From assembly GCA_028023455.1 (NCBI GenBank), contig JAQFVV010012397.1, forward strand, positions 560,001 to 624,000: a stretch of 64,000 bases of DNA, given 5' to 3'. This DNA comes from Epiperipatus broadwayi. Taxonomy: Eukaryota > Onychophora > Udeonychophora > Euonychophora > Peripatidae. The position numbers and the translations under genes were made by a program. The notes under the pieces were generated by a model. It worked only from the letters and a program-made list of their open reading frames with translations. It was not told where the DNA came from and did not search any database. Positions 23,741-35,846 of this stretch are shown here, in pieces (within the stretch, counting starts at the first letter, position 1; each line of letters begins with the position of its first letter).

Positions 23741-26172
23741 TGTAATGGTCGCTGGCTCTCTCTATACCGCATTGAGCATGAAATGCGTTTTCTGAGATCG
23801 AGCAGCAATTAAGAAATATTCGAAGGCATCCAAAATATACATTATTATAATCATACCTTTGAAAGATTCGTTTACTGCAACCTTTACGCGCCACCTTAAG
23901 AAAGAGATTGCTCCCCTGCCTAAGGGATATGATCATGTAATAAGTAAAGAGCTATAATCTCTTATAAAAAATCAATAGAAAGTGAATGCCTAACGAATGA
24001 TTCCCGATCCTGGTAAGTTTAATCCCTGACTAGCTCAATCAACTCATGATCTCGGGATGGTGGTTTGTTGCTTCGTTAACAGAAAAGTCAAACACTAATA
24101 TCATTATCAAATACACAGCACAACTCTGTAGTTTAAAATTAGATATTAAATTTATTAAGCCCTCTATGATTATAAAAATATTTACAAAATAATAAACACA
24201 CACATAAACGATAGTAATTAAAATTCAAGTGTATAATAAATTTTAAAGTTTCATGAATGGGAAAGGAATGGTCTGAAATTCTCCCCTGCTTACACTTTAA
24301 ACTCAAAACAAAATTTCTTATAAAACAATGTGTATTGGCCATGGTATGTACGTGTTTCATAATAATACAAAAAAAAAATGAGTTAGCCATGAGTTAATGA
24401 TAGTAGAATCTTAAGTGTTCCAAAATCTGAGTCCTGCACGTGGCGGACAATAATAATGATTTGGAACACTTTTGTACACACTTTTATTCCTTATGAAAAC
24501 AATCCTGCACTTAGCGGATGGAATAAATTTACTCGGGGAATAAACTCGTGCTAAACTAAAATTTTAATCTTACAAGTTCCAGAATACGAGTCCTGCCCGT
24601 AGCGGACAATAATAATTATTTGGAACGCTGTCTTACATACTTTTATTCCTTATAAAACAATTCTGCACTTAGCGGATGGAATAAATTTTCTATTATTTCA
24701 AAGCGAAACACATACCTCCAATGACCAAACCACCCAATAATTTCTATTTAACTATTTTGAAATATTTCATTTTTACTTTATCGATTCTTTTATAATTTAT
24801 TTAGATACTCCAATGAATTACGTGTAGCTTTATGTTAAAATTACAAACAAAATATTTATGACTGAATTACGCAATTCATTGGTTCATTTAGTAATAGCAA
24901 TTTAAGTCAAATGACGAATTACTCATAATAAGACATAAAAAACAAAATATAAAAAAACATAAATAATACTTCCCGAAGTCTTCGTTCTTCTCCGGGCTAT
25001 GATTTTGAGGGCGATATATATCTGCTGTGCAGGTGTTTACTTCACAGGGCCTATATGGAGGTTGGCAAATTGTCCATAGCAGCTACACTTTCAGAAATGG
25101 AAAGTCACATCACTGGATGGCTATGTAGGACTCCGAGCTGTGCGAATGTACCGAACTTGGTTTTCTACTCCATATCCATTGCTGAATCACGAATAAATCC
25201 TGATTCCATTTCCTTAGCGATATACAACATTAGGTTAAATTTCAATTGTATTTTTCCTTTTCAGTCAATGAATATCATATTTCTTGGTCTGATTCTTTTA
25301 AAAATACGTTCAGCACTCTGAATAAATAGTTTTTACACTCCTAATTCTTTTTCTTTTCCTTTTGTCTGTACACTCTGGAAACTATACTGCTAACGGGTAA
25401 GAGTGCCCATGTGAGTATCAACCAATGTAACCCAGCTAACTAATTAAATTTCACCTGACCAGCCTTTATATATCCCCCCCATTACAGGGTGTATTCTCTC
25501 ATCCCCTCCACAAGTTATTGCTTTTATATTTCTGTTTTTAATTAAACAAGTCCAAACAATAGATTTAATTTTAGCTATCTTTTAATTAATTTCAAAATTT
25601 CGCAGACCATTTAAATTCCAATCCCTTGATTTCTTTAAACAATAAAGTAAAATTACATTTATTTAATTAAATACTTTTGAATAGATGTCAAGCCGAATAA
25701 CCCCTGATATAATTTCTACACTTGTTTTCCAAAAACATGATACGATAAAAGAAAAAGGTCATTGGCTTGCCTGCGGTCATGAACATTAAGTTGTAAAAAA
25801 AAAAAAATTATAAAACTGTATACTTGTTGTCACATAAAAATTGTTTTTGAGTTTTCCAAAAAGAATATTCAACAAGCAACAGGAAAAAAAAAATACAACA
25901 TTTGAGAATCTAAAATCAAATCAAATCAAAATAAAATATGTTTACTGTTGGGTTATTTGCAAATACATATTTACATGTGGTGTCCGCATTTGTTTATTTA
26001 TAGGCGTATTATCACCATTCATCCTATTTATTTTAAATATAGTGTGTGTGTAAGCAACAGAGAAACTATATCTGCACAGACCACTCTTTTTATTACAATA
26101 CGTACATTTGTTTGGACTGCAACTAATGCTTGCAGTCAACTTTGTGGCAGTCATTTAAAACTGACTGTCACA
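23741..26172. mobile_element. LTR-like insertion of 2,432 bp, probable solo LTR
   Basis: Starts TGTAATGGTCGC and ends CTGACTGTCACA; the ends are imperfect inverted repeats (TGTAATGGTC against TGTGACAGTC). ATAT lies on both sides. Copy B is uninterrupted at the same (TA)n spot (about 61,195), giving the empty site. No pol remnants occur inside. It contains a 159-bp tandem duplication at 24,418-24,695. The sequence does not resemble the 13,129 LTR, so it is another family. Confidence 0.75.
24418..24695. repeat. 159-bp tandem duplication with four CCTGC...GCGGA motifs
   Basis: TTCCA(A/G)AAT starts at 24,418 and again at 24,577. Each unit carries two copies of a motif like CCTGCACGTGGCGGA (near 24,435, 24,506, 24,594 and 24,665), so the duplication is built from four related half-units of 70-85 bp. 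It lies within the LTR-like insertion. Confidence 0.75.
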
Positions 26173-26739
26173 ATATGATATATAGGCACAATGATTCAAT
26201 CCTCCCTACTCTAGAAATACTACTCTTATTCATACATATAATCCTCTAATTTTGCAAATTTGTTGTGTATGTGTGCTCTTCTGGGGGAAAGACTTTTCCT
26301 TTTCTTGTGACATGGTAATTCAGACTCCTAGTTGGAGTGCGATTGATTGAATAATCTTTTACTGCTTCAATAGTTTGATTCCAAATTGGGTTGTTGGTTC
26401 TGTCTTATTACTCTGCCTCCTTCAAAGTAAAATTTTCATCATCATTTGTTAACTTAATTCAAACATGTCCTACTTTTATGATGCTATAAATGATTATATA
26501 TCTCTTAATCTTTTTTCCACTATGCAATTTATTCACCTTATCTCAATATATATCTCTTAACCTTTTTACCACTATGCAATTTATTAATCTTATTTGTTGA
26601 GATAAGATTTTTAATATATCTCCTTGTTGCCATTTATTTTTTCAAGTACCATATATCCAAATCCTTTCTACACCTTTTAAAATTTTCACAATCCATGGAG
26701 TCATTTACATTTTCATTTGTAAATGGCAATAATTTAGTA

Positions 26740-27015
26740 CAATGAGTGTGGAATTTTCTGCCATTAACATTTTGGCTGGTCTCTTATTGGTAGTTGTGCA
26801 TGGATTGAAGAAAAATTTTGCATCAAATAATGATTGTGTAATATCCTTTTTACAGGTTTTATTCGGTGTAGATTTTCATTATTTAACTGTCTTTTCTGCA
26901 AGACTGTTAGATCAGGATGATATGACACTATAAGTACTTGGCATATTTTCATATCTATTAGAAAATCCTTAAATTTCTGAGATACAAAAGTCATTATCTG
27001 ACACAATAATCTCAA
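26740..27015 (-). pseudogene. Gypsy integrase relic, copy A
   Basis: Minus-strand fragments read IIVSDNDFCISE, then LIVSYHPDLTVLQKRQLN, then RPAKMLMAENSTL after a frameshift. They correspond to the integrase core around the second catalytic Asp (SDN), the YHP before the catalytic Glu position, and the conserved end of the core (normally followed by LLxGR). The Glu itself is not preserved as expected. Copy B has the same relic at about 61,720-61,990, where KRPAKLLMAENSTLI stays in one frame. Confidence 0.75.
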
Positions 27016-27219
27016 CAATTGATTCGCAAAGATCTCTCTCAGAACTCTAATGGTGCTATCTGGAGGAGTGTTTCTGATTATTTTATATTGAGCGTACTAT
27101 TATTAAGAATACATAATCATTCATTGGGTACAGAAGGGTGTAGATTAAGACATTTTCATAAATGAATTTATTTAGGCCAAGAGTCCAGCTTTTGGTGATT
27201 CTCATACATTAGCATCAGA

Positions 27220-27665
27220 AAGGCATGATAAGGTATCTGCACGTTCAATCTGCTTTCCAAGCTTATATAATAGTTCATAATCATATACTGCTACCACATT
27301 TAATCACCCATAGCATACAATAACTTGGATGGTTTGGCATGATTTCTATTATTGCCATTATCAGTAGTGATAATGATCAATACAAATTTGAAATTTCTAT
27401 TCATAAATGTATTGATGGTAAAATTTTTATTGCAAATATTATAGCTAATGCTTTCTTGTCGAGCTGACTAATTTTTCTCAGCTGCCAATAATATTTTCAA
27501 GACATAAACTAAACACTGTTTTCCCCATACCAACAGTGCAAAACCACAATGCCAATTCCACATTCTGCTGCATCTATTGTAATTATCATATCCAAGTTGC
27601 TACAAAAATGTATGAGGAATTGCTTTGACATAATGAAGTCTTTAGCTTTTTGGAAGGCAATGTCT
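27220..27665 (-). pseudogene. Gypsy RT thumb and RNase H relic, copy A
   Basis: The minus strand gives FQKAKDFIMSKQFLIHF, then IITIDAAECGIGIVVLHC (the RNase H start, with its first catalytic Asp), and further on YDYELLYKLGKQIERADTLS, which is the RNase H end normally read as ADALSR. The order and spacing fit Ty3/gypsy pol. There are stops between the pieces. Confidence 0.85.
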
Positions 27666-28068
27666 TGTTCTTCCAACCATTTCCATCATTGTCACTTTTT
27701 AATAATTTATATAAAAGTGATAACATAGAGCTGACCTTTTAGAAATATTTCAAAAACTTTATGCCTAAAAATGAACTGCAAATCATTTACATTCTTAGGT
27801 CGCTCAGCATTTACTATTGTTTTACTTTATCTGTTTATTTATGCATAATGCCAGTTCACACTCAGATCCAGCAGTACGTATTTATGTCATATAAATATGG
27901 AATGATGACTTCCATGCAATGATGAAAATTATCCCTTTTAGGCTGAAAGATGTTAGGTACAACTGTAATGCCATACAGTAACTAATTGCATTTGTAAAGT
28001 TGCAAATGAGTAATAGGGTTAATCATTCTGCTATTCTATCAGTAATGAGAATTTTATGAAAAGTGGAG

Positions 28069-30357
28069 ATTTTTCTTGCAACACAACACAATTGGACACC
28101 AAGTTACATTTGCTGGGCAATTGGTGCTGTCAAGCGACCTACACCCTCCATGAACACTACTGATCAGAACTATACAGGATCTACAATGCTAACACTCATA
28201 CATGAAAACTTTCAATCCAAATTACAGAGCTGTCCTCTTGACATTGGTAACACCTGGGACGATTTAATGCACTTTGACAGTCACAATATAACAGAAACTC
28301 ACATAATTCAGAAACTACAATCCTACCCTGAAAACACCCATCCTGATCTTCATGGAATACCTCACTCTGTGCTGCTCCACCTAAGTTATTTCACTGCACC
28401 CAAACTCGCTGGTTAATTGATGTTCTTGCAGGTGAGTTTCAAAACATTCCGGATCTCTACCCAATCGCATTAGTGCCTTTTATGAAGAAACAAATCAATC
28501 CTTCACAACTCTCTAACATATGGCCTATATCTATTACCCCACTACTCATCAAGACCATTGAGTCCATCATCAAGGATAGGATCCAAGACCAGCTACTATC
28601 ACATATCTCAAAGCATCAATATGCCCGTAAGGGCTCACCACAATTCATGCCTTTCGTCATTTTGTGATTGTCAGAGAATACATTAGCCAACACAGGAAAA
28701 CTATGCCCATTGCATCTGCTTTTGACACTGTAGTGCCTTCCACATTATTACAAACCTTTAGTAACTACTCAGTTCTTCCAGTCTATGTAAGGATTATTGG
28801 TAACCTCATCCTAAATCGGTCCATCTTCACCTCTCTTGATGGTAGCCTGGCCCCTGGATTTAGACCCATCTCTCAATTCCTCAAGGATATCCACTTAGTA
28901 CCCTCTGCTTTATAACTTATATAGATCCCTCCTTAAAGAAATTGAAAGTAAATTACCTGGAATTTATATTCCTCTTTTGAGGGAGGAAATACACATCTCC
29001 GACGTCGATGATGTCACCGTATTTCTTCACTCCATCAAATATTAACTATGCTTACAATTGATCTTGGACAAATATGCCTCACAATATAATCTACACATCA
29101 ACCAAGTAAAATCAGCCGTTTGGAAAATCTTCAATGGCAAAACCATTCCGTCAATTTACACTGCCAAGCCTCAAAGATTTCGGGTTTTCCCATTGCATTA
29201 TCGGCCACTGCAATGAGAAAGCAGATACAGCAGTCCATTCTAGACAAAACCAAGCAAATAGTGAAATTGTTTTCTTCAATCTCCTTATCACTCCCTGGAA
29301 AAGCAACACTACTAAATATGATTATCTTTCCCAGAATCAACTATTTTCTATCCATTATCAAACCAACTAATGCCTTTCAATCGAGTATAAATTCAATCTG
29401 TTCTAAGTTATTTTGGAAAGGGAAGGTTGTTGCCATCAGCATGACTAAAATGCAGAGGCCCATGGAATTGGGTGGTGTGGGTCTGCATTTTATAGCCAAG
29501 CTTTATACACAAAAATCAATCATATTACTCTGCTCAATCTACCTTGAATTATCTAATGCCAACATCAATTTTCCGTTTGAATCTACAGACACACCTCCAC
29601 CATTTGCAAGTAAATGGACTAGTGATATATTCAAACACACTAAAAGCCTAGTTAACATCACAAAACAAATTCTACAAAAACAAGAAGACTTATTGGGAGA
29701 CATATAAGCTTATAAATCCAAACCAAACTAATTTGCCTTCTCTGCTGGGAATAAATAACAAACAAATCATCAGGCGTTCTAAGAACTGGCAGTTTGAACC
29801 CAAATATATTGACTTCGTACTCAAATTCAATCTCTCCTCACTTCCCACCAATCATTTATTGGTTTGGAGAAGAGGAATCACAAAGATCAATTCAAAGTGT
29901 CACTTATGCCAGACTGATGATGAAACGATCCAGCATCTCTTTTACTCATGCTCCCTTCTAGCTCCACTTCACGATTTCATTGTCAATAGTGGGTCACCTG
30001 AAATAACAGATGCTTTTTCCATTAACAAATCCATAGAAAATGGTACTTTCTCCATTATCAGACTTTCCCAATTTTTTCCTTTTTGCAGTTTGGCTTACTA
30101 GATGTAAGCTAATATTTACCCAAACCAATCACGACATCTGTCATGTTTTCACAGAAATGATCTCTAAGGAAAGAGACCAACTTCTGGCTTCAGACCATTT
30201 GTTCCAGGAAACCTGGGCAAGAATTAACCTTAATTACAAAACACTCATTGCACAAGACTAATTACATCCCTATCATAAACTAATGTTTACTAACTGACTA
30301 CAATGTTTTTGTACTTTTATTTTCAAAAATAAATTTTTTCTTTTAATAAATAAAAAA
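28069..30357 (+). mobile_element. 5'-truncated L1/Tx1-like LINE
   Basis: This block is absent from copy B, where GTGGAG is followed directly by TTTAAATCCATTTTTAG. It is richer in G+C than its flanks. Its broken plus-strand frames show LINE reverse transcriptase: PISITPLLIKTIESIIKDRI, then FDTVVPSTLLQTF, then DVDDVTVFL at about 29,000 in place of the usual xADD, then LPGKATLLNMIIFPRINYF. Downstream comes a C-terminal zinc motif with KCHLCQTDDETIQHLFYSC near 29,900, typical of L1 and Tx1 lineages. The element ends in an A-rich AATAAATAAAAAA tail. Integration at TTTAAA fits L1-type endonuclease preference. The N-terminal endonuclease is missing. Confidence 0.85.
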
Positions 30358-30379
30358 TCCATTTTTAGAAAAACAAGCC

Positions 30380-30560
30380 TGAACAGGATAGATTCCTTTA
30401 TTCAAAAACTTCTTTAGCATAACACGAGTCTATCACATTAGCAAAGATTTTGATCTGCCTTCACAATAATTACTACAGGAATATTCTAGGATGAGTCTCT
30501 ACTGGTGTAAATATGCCTTTGTGAACCATCCCATATCCTTTCTACTTTCTCCTTTAATGT
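30380..30560 (-). pseudogene. Gypsy RT N-terminal relic, copy A
   Basis: The minus strand contains KGIFTPVETHP followed, after two stops, by RQIKIFANVIDSC. This matches the gypsy RT start where a GVI-P-V phrase precedes the conserved VxVxKxDGS(V/L)R(V/L)C block. It is separated from the RNase H relic by the later LINE insertion. Confidence 0.6.
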
Positions 30561-30799
30561 GAAAAGTGGCTTGCATATAATTGGTTTAGTGTCTTATATT
30601 AGGCTAATGTCACCCAGTTATGTCAATAACGTTTCTGATCTTAACTTGAAGAGGGTACTTCTGCTTAATTACTGCTTCTTATTATACTCTTGGGGTAAGG
30701 TTTATATGGACTCTTAAAATGAAAGCACTTACTCCTTTATTTACAATACAGTAGTTGCAACCTTAAAATTTAATTTCAAAGATACAGTCATTTCTTCTT

Positions 30800-30880
30800 G
30801 TTGCTATCACTAATTTTTATCCAGTCTATATATGATAGTAAAAAAAGACCTGCTCCACCATCCACATCCATGATAAATTT
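30800..30880 (-). pseudogene. Gypsy aspartic protease relic, copy A
   Basis: The minus-strand frame reads FIMDVDGGAGLFLLS, matching the retroviral-type protease active site (usually D-T/S-G-A); here the second residue is Gly. It lies between the zinc knuckle and RT relics as expected. Confidence 0.7.
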
Positions 30881-31019
30881 CTTCTCATATCCATCAGAAT
30901 ATGGACATTTTTCACATCTTTTAACTTCTTTATACTATATTTACATCTTACTCCCCCCCCACACACACACTATTTATAGTCTAGCATTATTTTTGTTTTA
31001 ACATTTTCCATCTTTATTA

Positions 31020-31140
31020 TGGCAGACACCTGCTTAATGTTCTGTTATTTTACAAATATTGCATTTCCCACTTCCAAATGTGCAGTTTCACTTGAAGTGG
31101 CCATTTGTTCCACAGTTGTAAAATGTTAAAATACTTATTA
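31020..31140 (-). pseudogene. Gag CCHC zinc-knuckle relic, copy A
   Basis: Two knuckle-like motifs in series on the minus strand: YNCGTNGHFK then NC, and KCNICKITEH then GVC, with stop codons inside both. CX2CX4HX4C spacing is preserved except that the first Cys of knuckle one is lost. This marks the gag end of the decayed element. Confidence 0.75.
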
Positions 31141-32871
31141 CATTCTTGCAGACCAGTCTATCTATATCTGTTTTTATTATTACGATTGGGTATTTGACAT
31201 TTCATTAGAAAGTAGAAAATCAAATTCCAAAATGTTATCTAATAAAATTTCTTGTGTGGCACATTTTTCTATTATGCATTTATAATTTGGATCCAGTTCT
31301 ACTTAAAAATACTTTTCTAAAGTTAAGGGTCTATCATTCCATATAATATTTATTCAAATAACCTATCATTTAACTCTAGGTTATATTCACAATTCTTTAT
31401 TAATATCTTCAGTGCTATGCCATAATTCTGATATTTTTCACAAGGCAGTTGCTTTCTATTCCTTAATCTCATTCTGCTATGTCCCAAGCATATTTTTATC
31501 TCAATATGAATTGTGCCACCCATTTAATTATTGCAAATGTGAAATAAATATATAGTTTCTCCTTCAACACCTAAATATAAAATTTCATCAGGGATCCTAG
31601 GGTTACAGAATTGATTGGCCAAATTCAATACATTTTTTCCTATGAGCCACATGAGTATAAACATGTTTGTTTCATCATCCTTAATTTTAATTTATAAGCA
31701 TATATATTTCAACATTAGCCACATAACTCTTCCAAAATGTGGCATTATCCAAAACAAATTCACGAATGTTGCTGCTTTGTGGTATCATTTTTTTTTTGCT
31801 GAAACAGCTATTTTTGCATCAACTTCTATCAATCCCATAGAGATTTATATTAATACTATTTTTTCCTCAATTGTCAACTATGTCATTTTTCTATTTCCCA
31901 ATAGTATTATTATCTCATTACCAGTCAAGAAAGCAGCAGTGACTTTAAATAAACTCAAAAACAATTTCAGGTAGCAAAACAAATTTATTCAATGTCAAAT
32001 AATAAAATAGAAAAAGGAATAAATAGTAAAAAGTAATTAAAAATTTCATTAAAAATCTCCAAAGTCTATAAATAAATTTCTACTTGTGTGTGTCAATTTC
32101 TAGACATGCATAGTAGATAATTATAATTCATTACGTTGTGTTTAAATGAATAAAGTTCTTCTTGCATCAATTCTGGTATGCCTACAATATATGTTATGAA
32201 CAATGAACCTAAATTTTGGCAGATATCATATAAAAAGTATGCAGTCAAATCACTGCCAATGTAATATATGATACATATGTGTAATTATTATGCTTCTTTA
32301 CACAAACACCAAATAAGTCTTAGCAAAAAATTTTTATAATAGTCTATTTTTGCATAATTACTTCTCATTAGCATATGAGATTATATGCTTGATATATATA
32401 AATATTCTAGAATAGCATTATAATAAGGAGATATATTATTCATATATTGTCTGCACATATTTGTATAATTAAATAATAAACTTTATTTATATTTGTGTAT
32501 ATATTATACATGCACAGACAGTCCAGTAACGAGACTACATGTTACTAATAGTATAAATTAAGTACATAATAAAATTACAACGTTAAATAAATATGAAAAC
32601 TAACATATTATTTAAAACCACATACGAAACAAAGATGATAATTAAAGCTAATTTTGAATTTTCTATAATAAAATATCATTAAGACATAAAAATGCTTTAA
32701 TTGAGCAACTTTAATATTAATACAAAAAATATCTTTAAGATAATGTGATAAGCTATTTGTTATGAATATGTAATTTACTTTATAATAAGTAACTACCTAT
32801 CTTAATTAAAAAATTAAAAGAATGATAATAAAATGCAAAAATAATGTGATAATGATATTAAAACTACTTAC

Positions 32872-33042
32872 ATTCACATGAAGGAAAATCACTCCATTTA
32901 TTTTCTAGATTGCAATGAACTTCTTTTTGACCAATTAAAACATATCCCATTTTACAATGATAGATTATAACACCTTGAGTTCCATTTGGAATTGAAAAAT
33001 TAGAATACGAGTTTGCAATTTGAGGTGGATACCCACATGATA
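32872..33042 (-). CDS. Sushi (CCP) module exon
   Basis: A 171-bp exon encoding one sushi module: SCGYPPQIANSYSNFSIP, then IIYHCKMGYVLIG, EVHC, NKWSDFPSCE. Four cysteines and the tryptophan are in place. On the minus strand it is preceded by TTTTGTAG and followed by GTAAGT, both phase 1. It lies 698 bp downstream of the exon at 33,741-33,911 in the direction of transcription, so the two probably encode adjacent modules. It is more diverged than the other three exons, which suggests an older duplication. NFS near residue 14 and NGT are possible N-glycosylation sites, consistent with a secreted or surface protein. Confidence 0.9.
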
Positions 33043-33740
33043 CTACAAAACAAATTAAGCATAAATAAATAAAATAATTATAATGTTTTTATAAATATTT
33101 TATTTTGGTTTACAAATTTAATATACAATTAATCTTTTTATTATCAGTACTTTTTATTCCTCTTCATTTTTATTTAAAATGAAACTGTCTGCAAGACAAA
33201 ATAGAAGAACAATTCTGAAAAATACTATTAGACATTCAAAACCTAGAAAGAAGAAAAATTAATCTAAAAGTATAAAACTGGCTATGTGTAGAATTTATAA
33301 TGTCGTTTCTAAATATCATATGACATAGATTGAGCATAATATATCCACACCAACTTCCATTTACTTTTACTTTTTCATTTGACCATCAACCTATGAGCAA
33401 TTATCTTTCACTATGAAACTACACAGAGTATACACTTGTATACTTGGTACAATAAATATTCTTAAAATTTTTTATTTCAACTTTGTATGAGTATAATTTT
33501 AAATTAATATTTAGAATGGCAGAGTATGTAATTTACATACACGAATATGTGCTTGTAAAGAAAGAGATACTGCCAAATAATAAACTTACAATCATATAAA
33601 TTATTCAATAAATTTCTATAAATAATTGGAAAACATGATATAAAGATTATGTTTTATTTTAAAATATTATCAAAATAAATCTTTTAATTGAGTTAATAAA
33701 AAATGAATTTAATTATTTCAAATGCAATAAAATTACTTAC

Positions 33741-33911
33741 AATTACAGGAAGGTAAATCAGTCCATGAACCATTAGCAGTGCAAATCACTTCTGGTTTTC
33801 CATTCAATGTGTATCCATTCTTACAGTGATACATAATAACTCCATTTGTTTTATTTGGAATAGAAAAATTATAAAATGCATTGAGACGTTCTGGAGGATT
33901 TCCACACATCA
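33741..33911 (-). CDS. Sushi (CCP) module exon
   Basis: A 171-bp exon reading MCGNPPERLNAFYNFSIP, then VIMYHCKNGYTLNG, EVIC, NGSWTDLPSCN, with the complete four-cysteine sushi pattern. The minus-strand acceptor is ATTTTAG and the donor GTAAGT, both phase 1. Its wording (NAFYNFS, YHCKNGY, LNGK, NGSW) is closest to the exons at 3,279 and 49,986, so these three likely arose by recent exon or segment duplication. NFS is a potential glycosylation site. The next exon downstream is at 32,872-33,042. I see no EGF, lectin, protease or membrane segment nearby that would identify the gene. Confidence 0.9.
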
Positions 33912-35580
33912 CTAAAATAGGATAAATAGTTATCATATAAATAATCAAGACATTTTTTTCAATATGATTTTTTTAATACATAATGTTTTAGTTGAATTTT
34001 AAATATACATGTTAAATATATATAATAAAAATAACCATATTATATTGAAAAATAAGTCTAAACATTAAATCAAATGAAAGTAAAACAAATCACAATTTGA
34101 CAAGAGTACAATTCACATCATGAAATGCAGTGAATTTATGTTGACCCAGTAAAAACTAAATTTCATTTTTTATTTTCATATAAAACATTTGAAAAATATA
34201 ATTATAAAAATTAAACTGTACATCATGAAAATAAATTTATTTTAAATAAATAAAATCAGCAACAAAAAATAATGAAAAAATTATTCACATCTCATAAATT
34301 TTAACACATATAATGCTGAATTTATGTATATGAAGTCATAGGTTAGAATTATTACAATAATTAGTGAAGAGAATAATATTATCTCACAGACATATTCAAA
34401 CAAACTGTAAATATATCAATTGTCTAAAAAATTACTTCAAAAATGTATGATAAAATATTAAAAATAAAAAAAAAACACTTATATCATACTTTATGGAAAG
34501 TACTTATTCTACATGTTTGCACAAAGTAAGTAGGATGAAGACATTATTAATAGGCTACCTAATTTTGTCTTCTCAGAATGACTAGATTTAAAATTACCAA
34601 ACAATAATGGAAAGGTAAATGAATTTGAAATCAGGCAACTATTATGGAAAAAAAATTTTAAGTTTGTAACGGAAACAATTTTCACATTTCACGCAGACTG
34701 CATTAAAATTTCATAAATTCTGAGCATTGTACATAAAGATTCTAATTATTTTGACATTAAGCAAGTTACAGTAAATAAATTTATATATAGTAATATCAAC
34801 CTTTATAAATATTATATTAAATAAATATTAGGAAATTTAATATTTTACAATATATATATATATATATCAATACCTTTATAACATAATCTGATTCTCAAAG
34901 CAGAGTATTTCTCTTATCATGTTGCTGTGATTTAAGTGCTGAAAATCAAAATCACTGCATATATGCATCCAGCCGCTATCTGGAATTCCTTCTTTACTAT
35001 CAAGTACTTACCATGAAGTTCAAATAAATGTAAGATTTTGAAACCAAGGCAACCTCCTTGAATATATATACAGATCTGACAATAGATAAGTAATTCTGTA
35101 ATTTGGTGGTTTAAGTTTCGTTCTAAATGCATACATCAAAGTGAAAAAATATTAAAAAACTAACTGAATGCCTATTTCTTCAGAAAAAAACAGGATTCTC
35201 AGCATCTGAGGATTTAAATCTATTCACATACCAATATAAGTGGAAAATCAAATATTAAAAATATATATTATTTAGCTACAACCAATTCATGTATCATTTC
35301 TGTTATTTGATAAAGATAAATAAATAAAAGAATCATGATGAAGAGTCAGTATTTATTTTCAAAAACTACAAACCATTATAATGTCCTCTATTTTTCTTAA
35401 ATGAGCAAATAATGGTAAAGTCACACATACTTATTACAATTCATAAAATGCAATAATGAATAGGACCATTTGTTCATTAAGCATAACAATCTCAGAAATA
35501 TTACCAAATTCCCCATTTATTTTGCTGTAATATCTTATATAAATGCAATTTTTCCACTCTACTTAGAACACTTTTTAGCA
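33912..35580. other. Intronic AT-rich DNA, nothing recognised
   Basis: AT-rich with (TA)n near 34,850. A donor-like GTAAGT at about 35,007-35,012 on the minus strand has no accompanying exon with a cysteine pattern. Confidence 0.45.
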
Positions 35581-35584
35581 AAAA

Positions 35585-35846
35585 ACCTTTTACTGTACAT
35601 ATATGGATACCCAATCTATGCTTTGACTGCTCTGCTGTCCTCTTCAGAACCATTTTTATTTTAATTTTTTAAAAGTTTTTAAAAGTTAAAAACTTTTAAA
35701 AAAATAAAGTAAAAGTAGCTCTGAAGTAGATTGCAGGACAGTTAAAACTTAGATTGTGTACCTTTTAAAACATTAAAATAAAAATGGCTTTGACCTTGTG
35801 ACAGTCAAAACGTAGAATGTGTAAGCATATATGTACAGTAAAAGGT
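35585..35846. mobile_element. 262-bp foldback (inverted-repeat) element
   Basis: Perfect 22-bp terminal inverted repeats: AACCTTTTACTGTACATATA at 35,585 and its complement ending at 35,846. Similarity extends inward about 60 bp with mismatches, through a phrase near AAAATGG/CCATTTT. A third, partial copy of the arm lies at about 35,700-35,765. The centre has nested AAAAGTTTTT palindromes. No clear target-site duplication. It looks like a foldback or MITE-type sequence of unknown family. Confidence 0.7.

Larger units (their letters stand above)
711..31314. repeat. Segmental duplication, copy A
   Basis: From about 711 the sequence aligns colinearly and in direct orientation with 44,628-64,000, after allowing for insertions unique to one copy. 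Shared landmarks, in order: Merlin-like element, sushi exon, relic RTE LINE, palindromic SINE pair and decayed minus-strand gypsy element. The listed end is where copy B leaves the window, so the true right end of homology is unknown. Identity looks near 95% where compared by eye. Copy A alone carries insertions at 8,289-10,772, 13,129-22,993, 23,741-26,172 and 28,069-30,357. Confidence 0.9.
23171..32516 (-). mobile_element. Decayed Ty3/gypsy element on the minus strand, copy A
   Basis: Direct repeats at about 23,171-23,740 and 31,936-32,516 share the start AGTAACTTTAAATAAACTC and the later CACAAATACACCTGATAAG region, and look like old LTRs of 0.55-0.6 kb. Between them, minus-strand fragments appear in gag-pol order from high to low coordinates: CCHC knuckles (about 31,020-31,140), protease (30,800-30,880), RT start (30,380-30,560), RNase H (27,220-27,665) and integrase (26,740-27,015). 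Frameshifts and stops are frequent. Two later insertions are nested in it: a solo LTR-like block inside its left LTR and an L1/Tx1-like LINE inside its RT. Copy B also carries the element, so it predates the segmental duplication. Confidence 0.85.

Noticed and set aside
26742-26933. Plus-strand open frame near 26.8 kb
   Set aside because: Antisense of the integrase relic, which reads sensibly only on the minus strand.
34932-35132. Possible further sushi exon next to a GTAAGT site
   Set aside because: No four-cysteine pattern, no tryptophan near the end and no 171-bp spacing to an acceptor.
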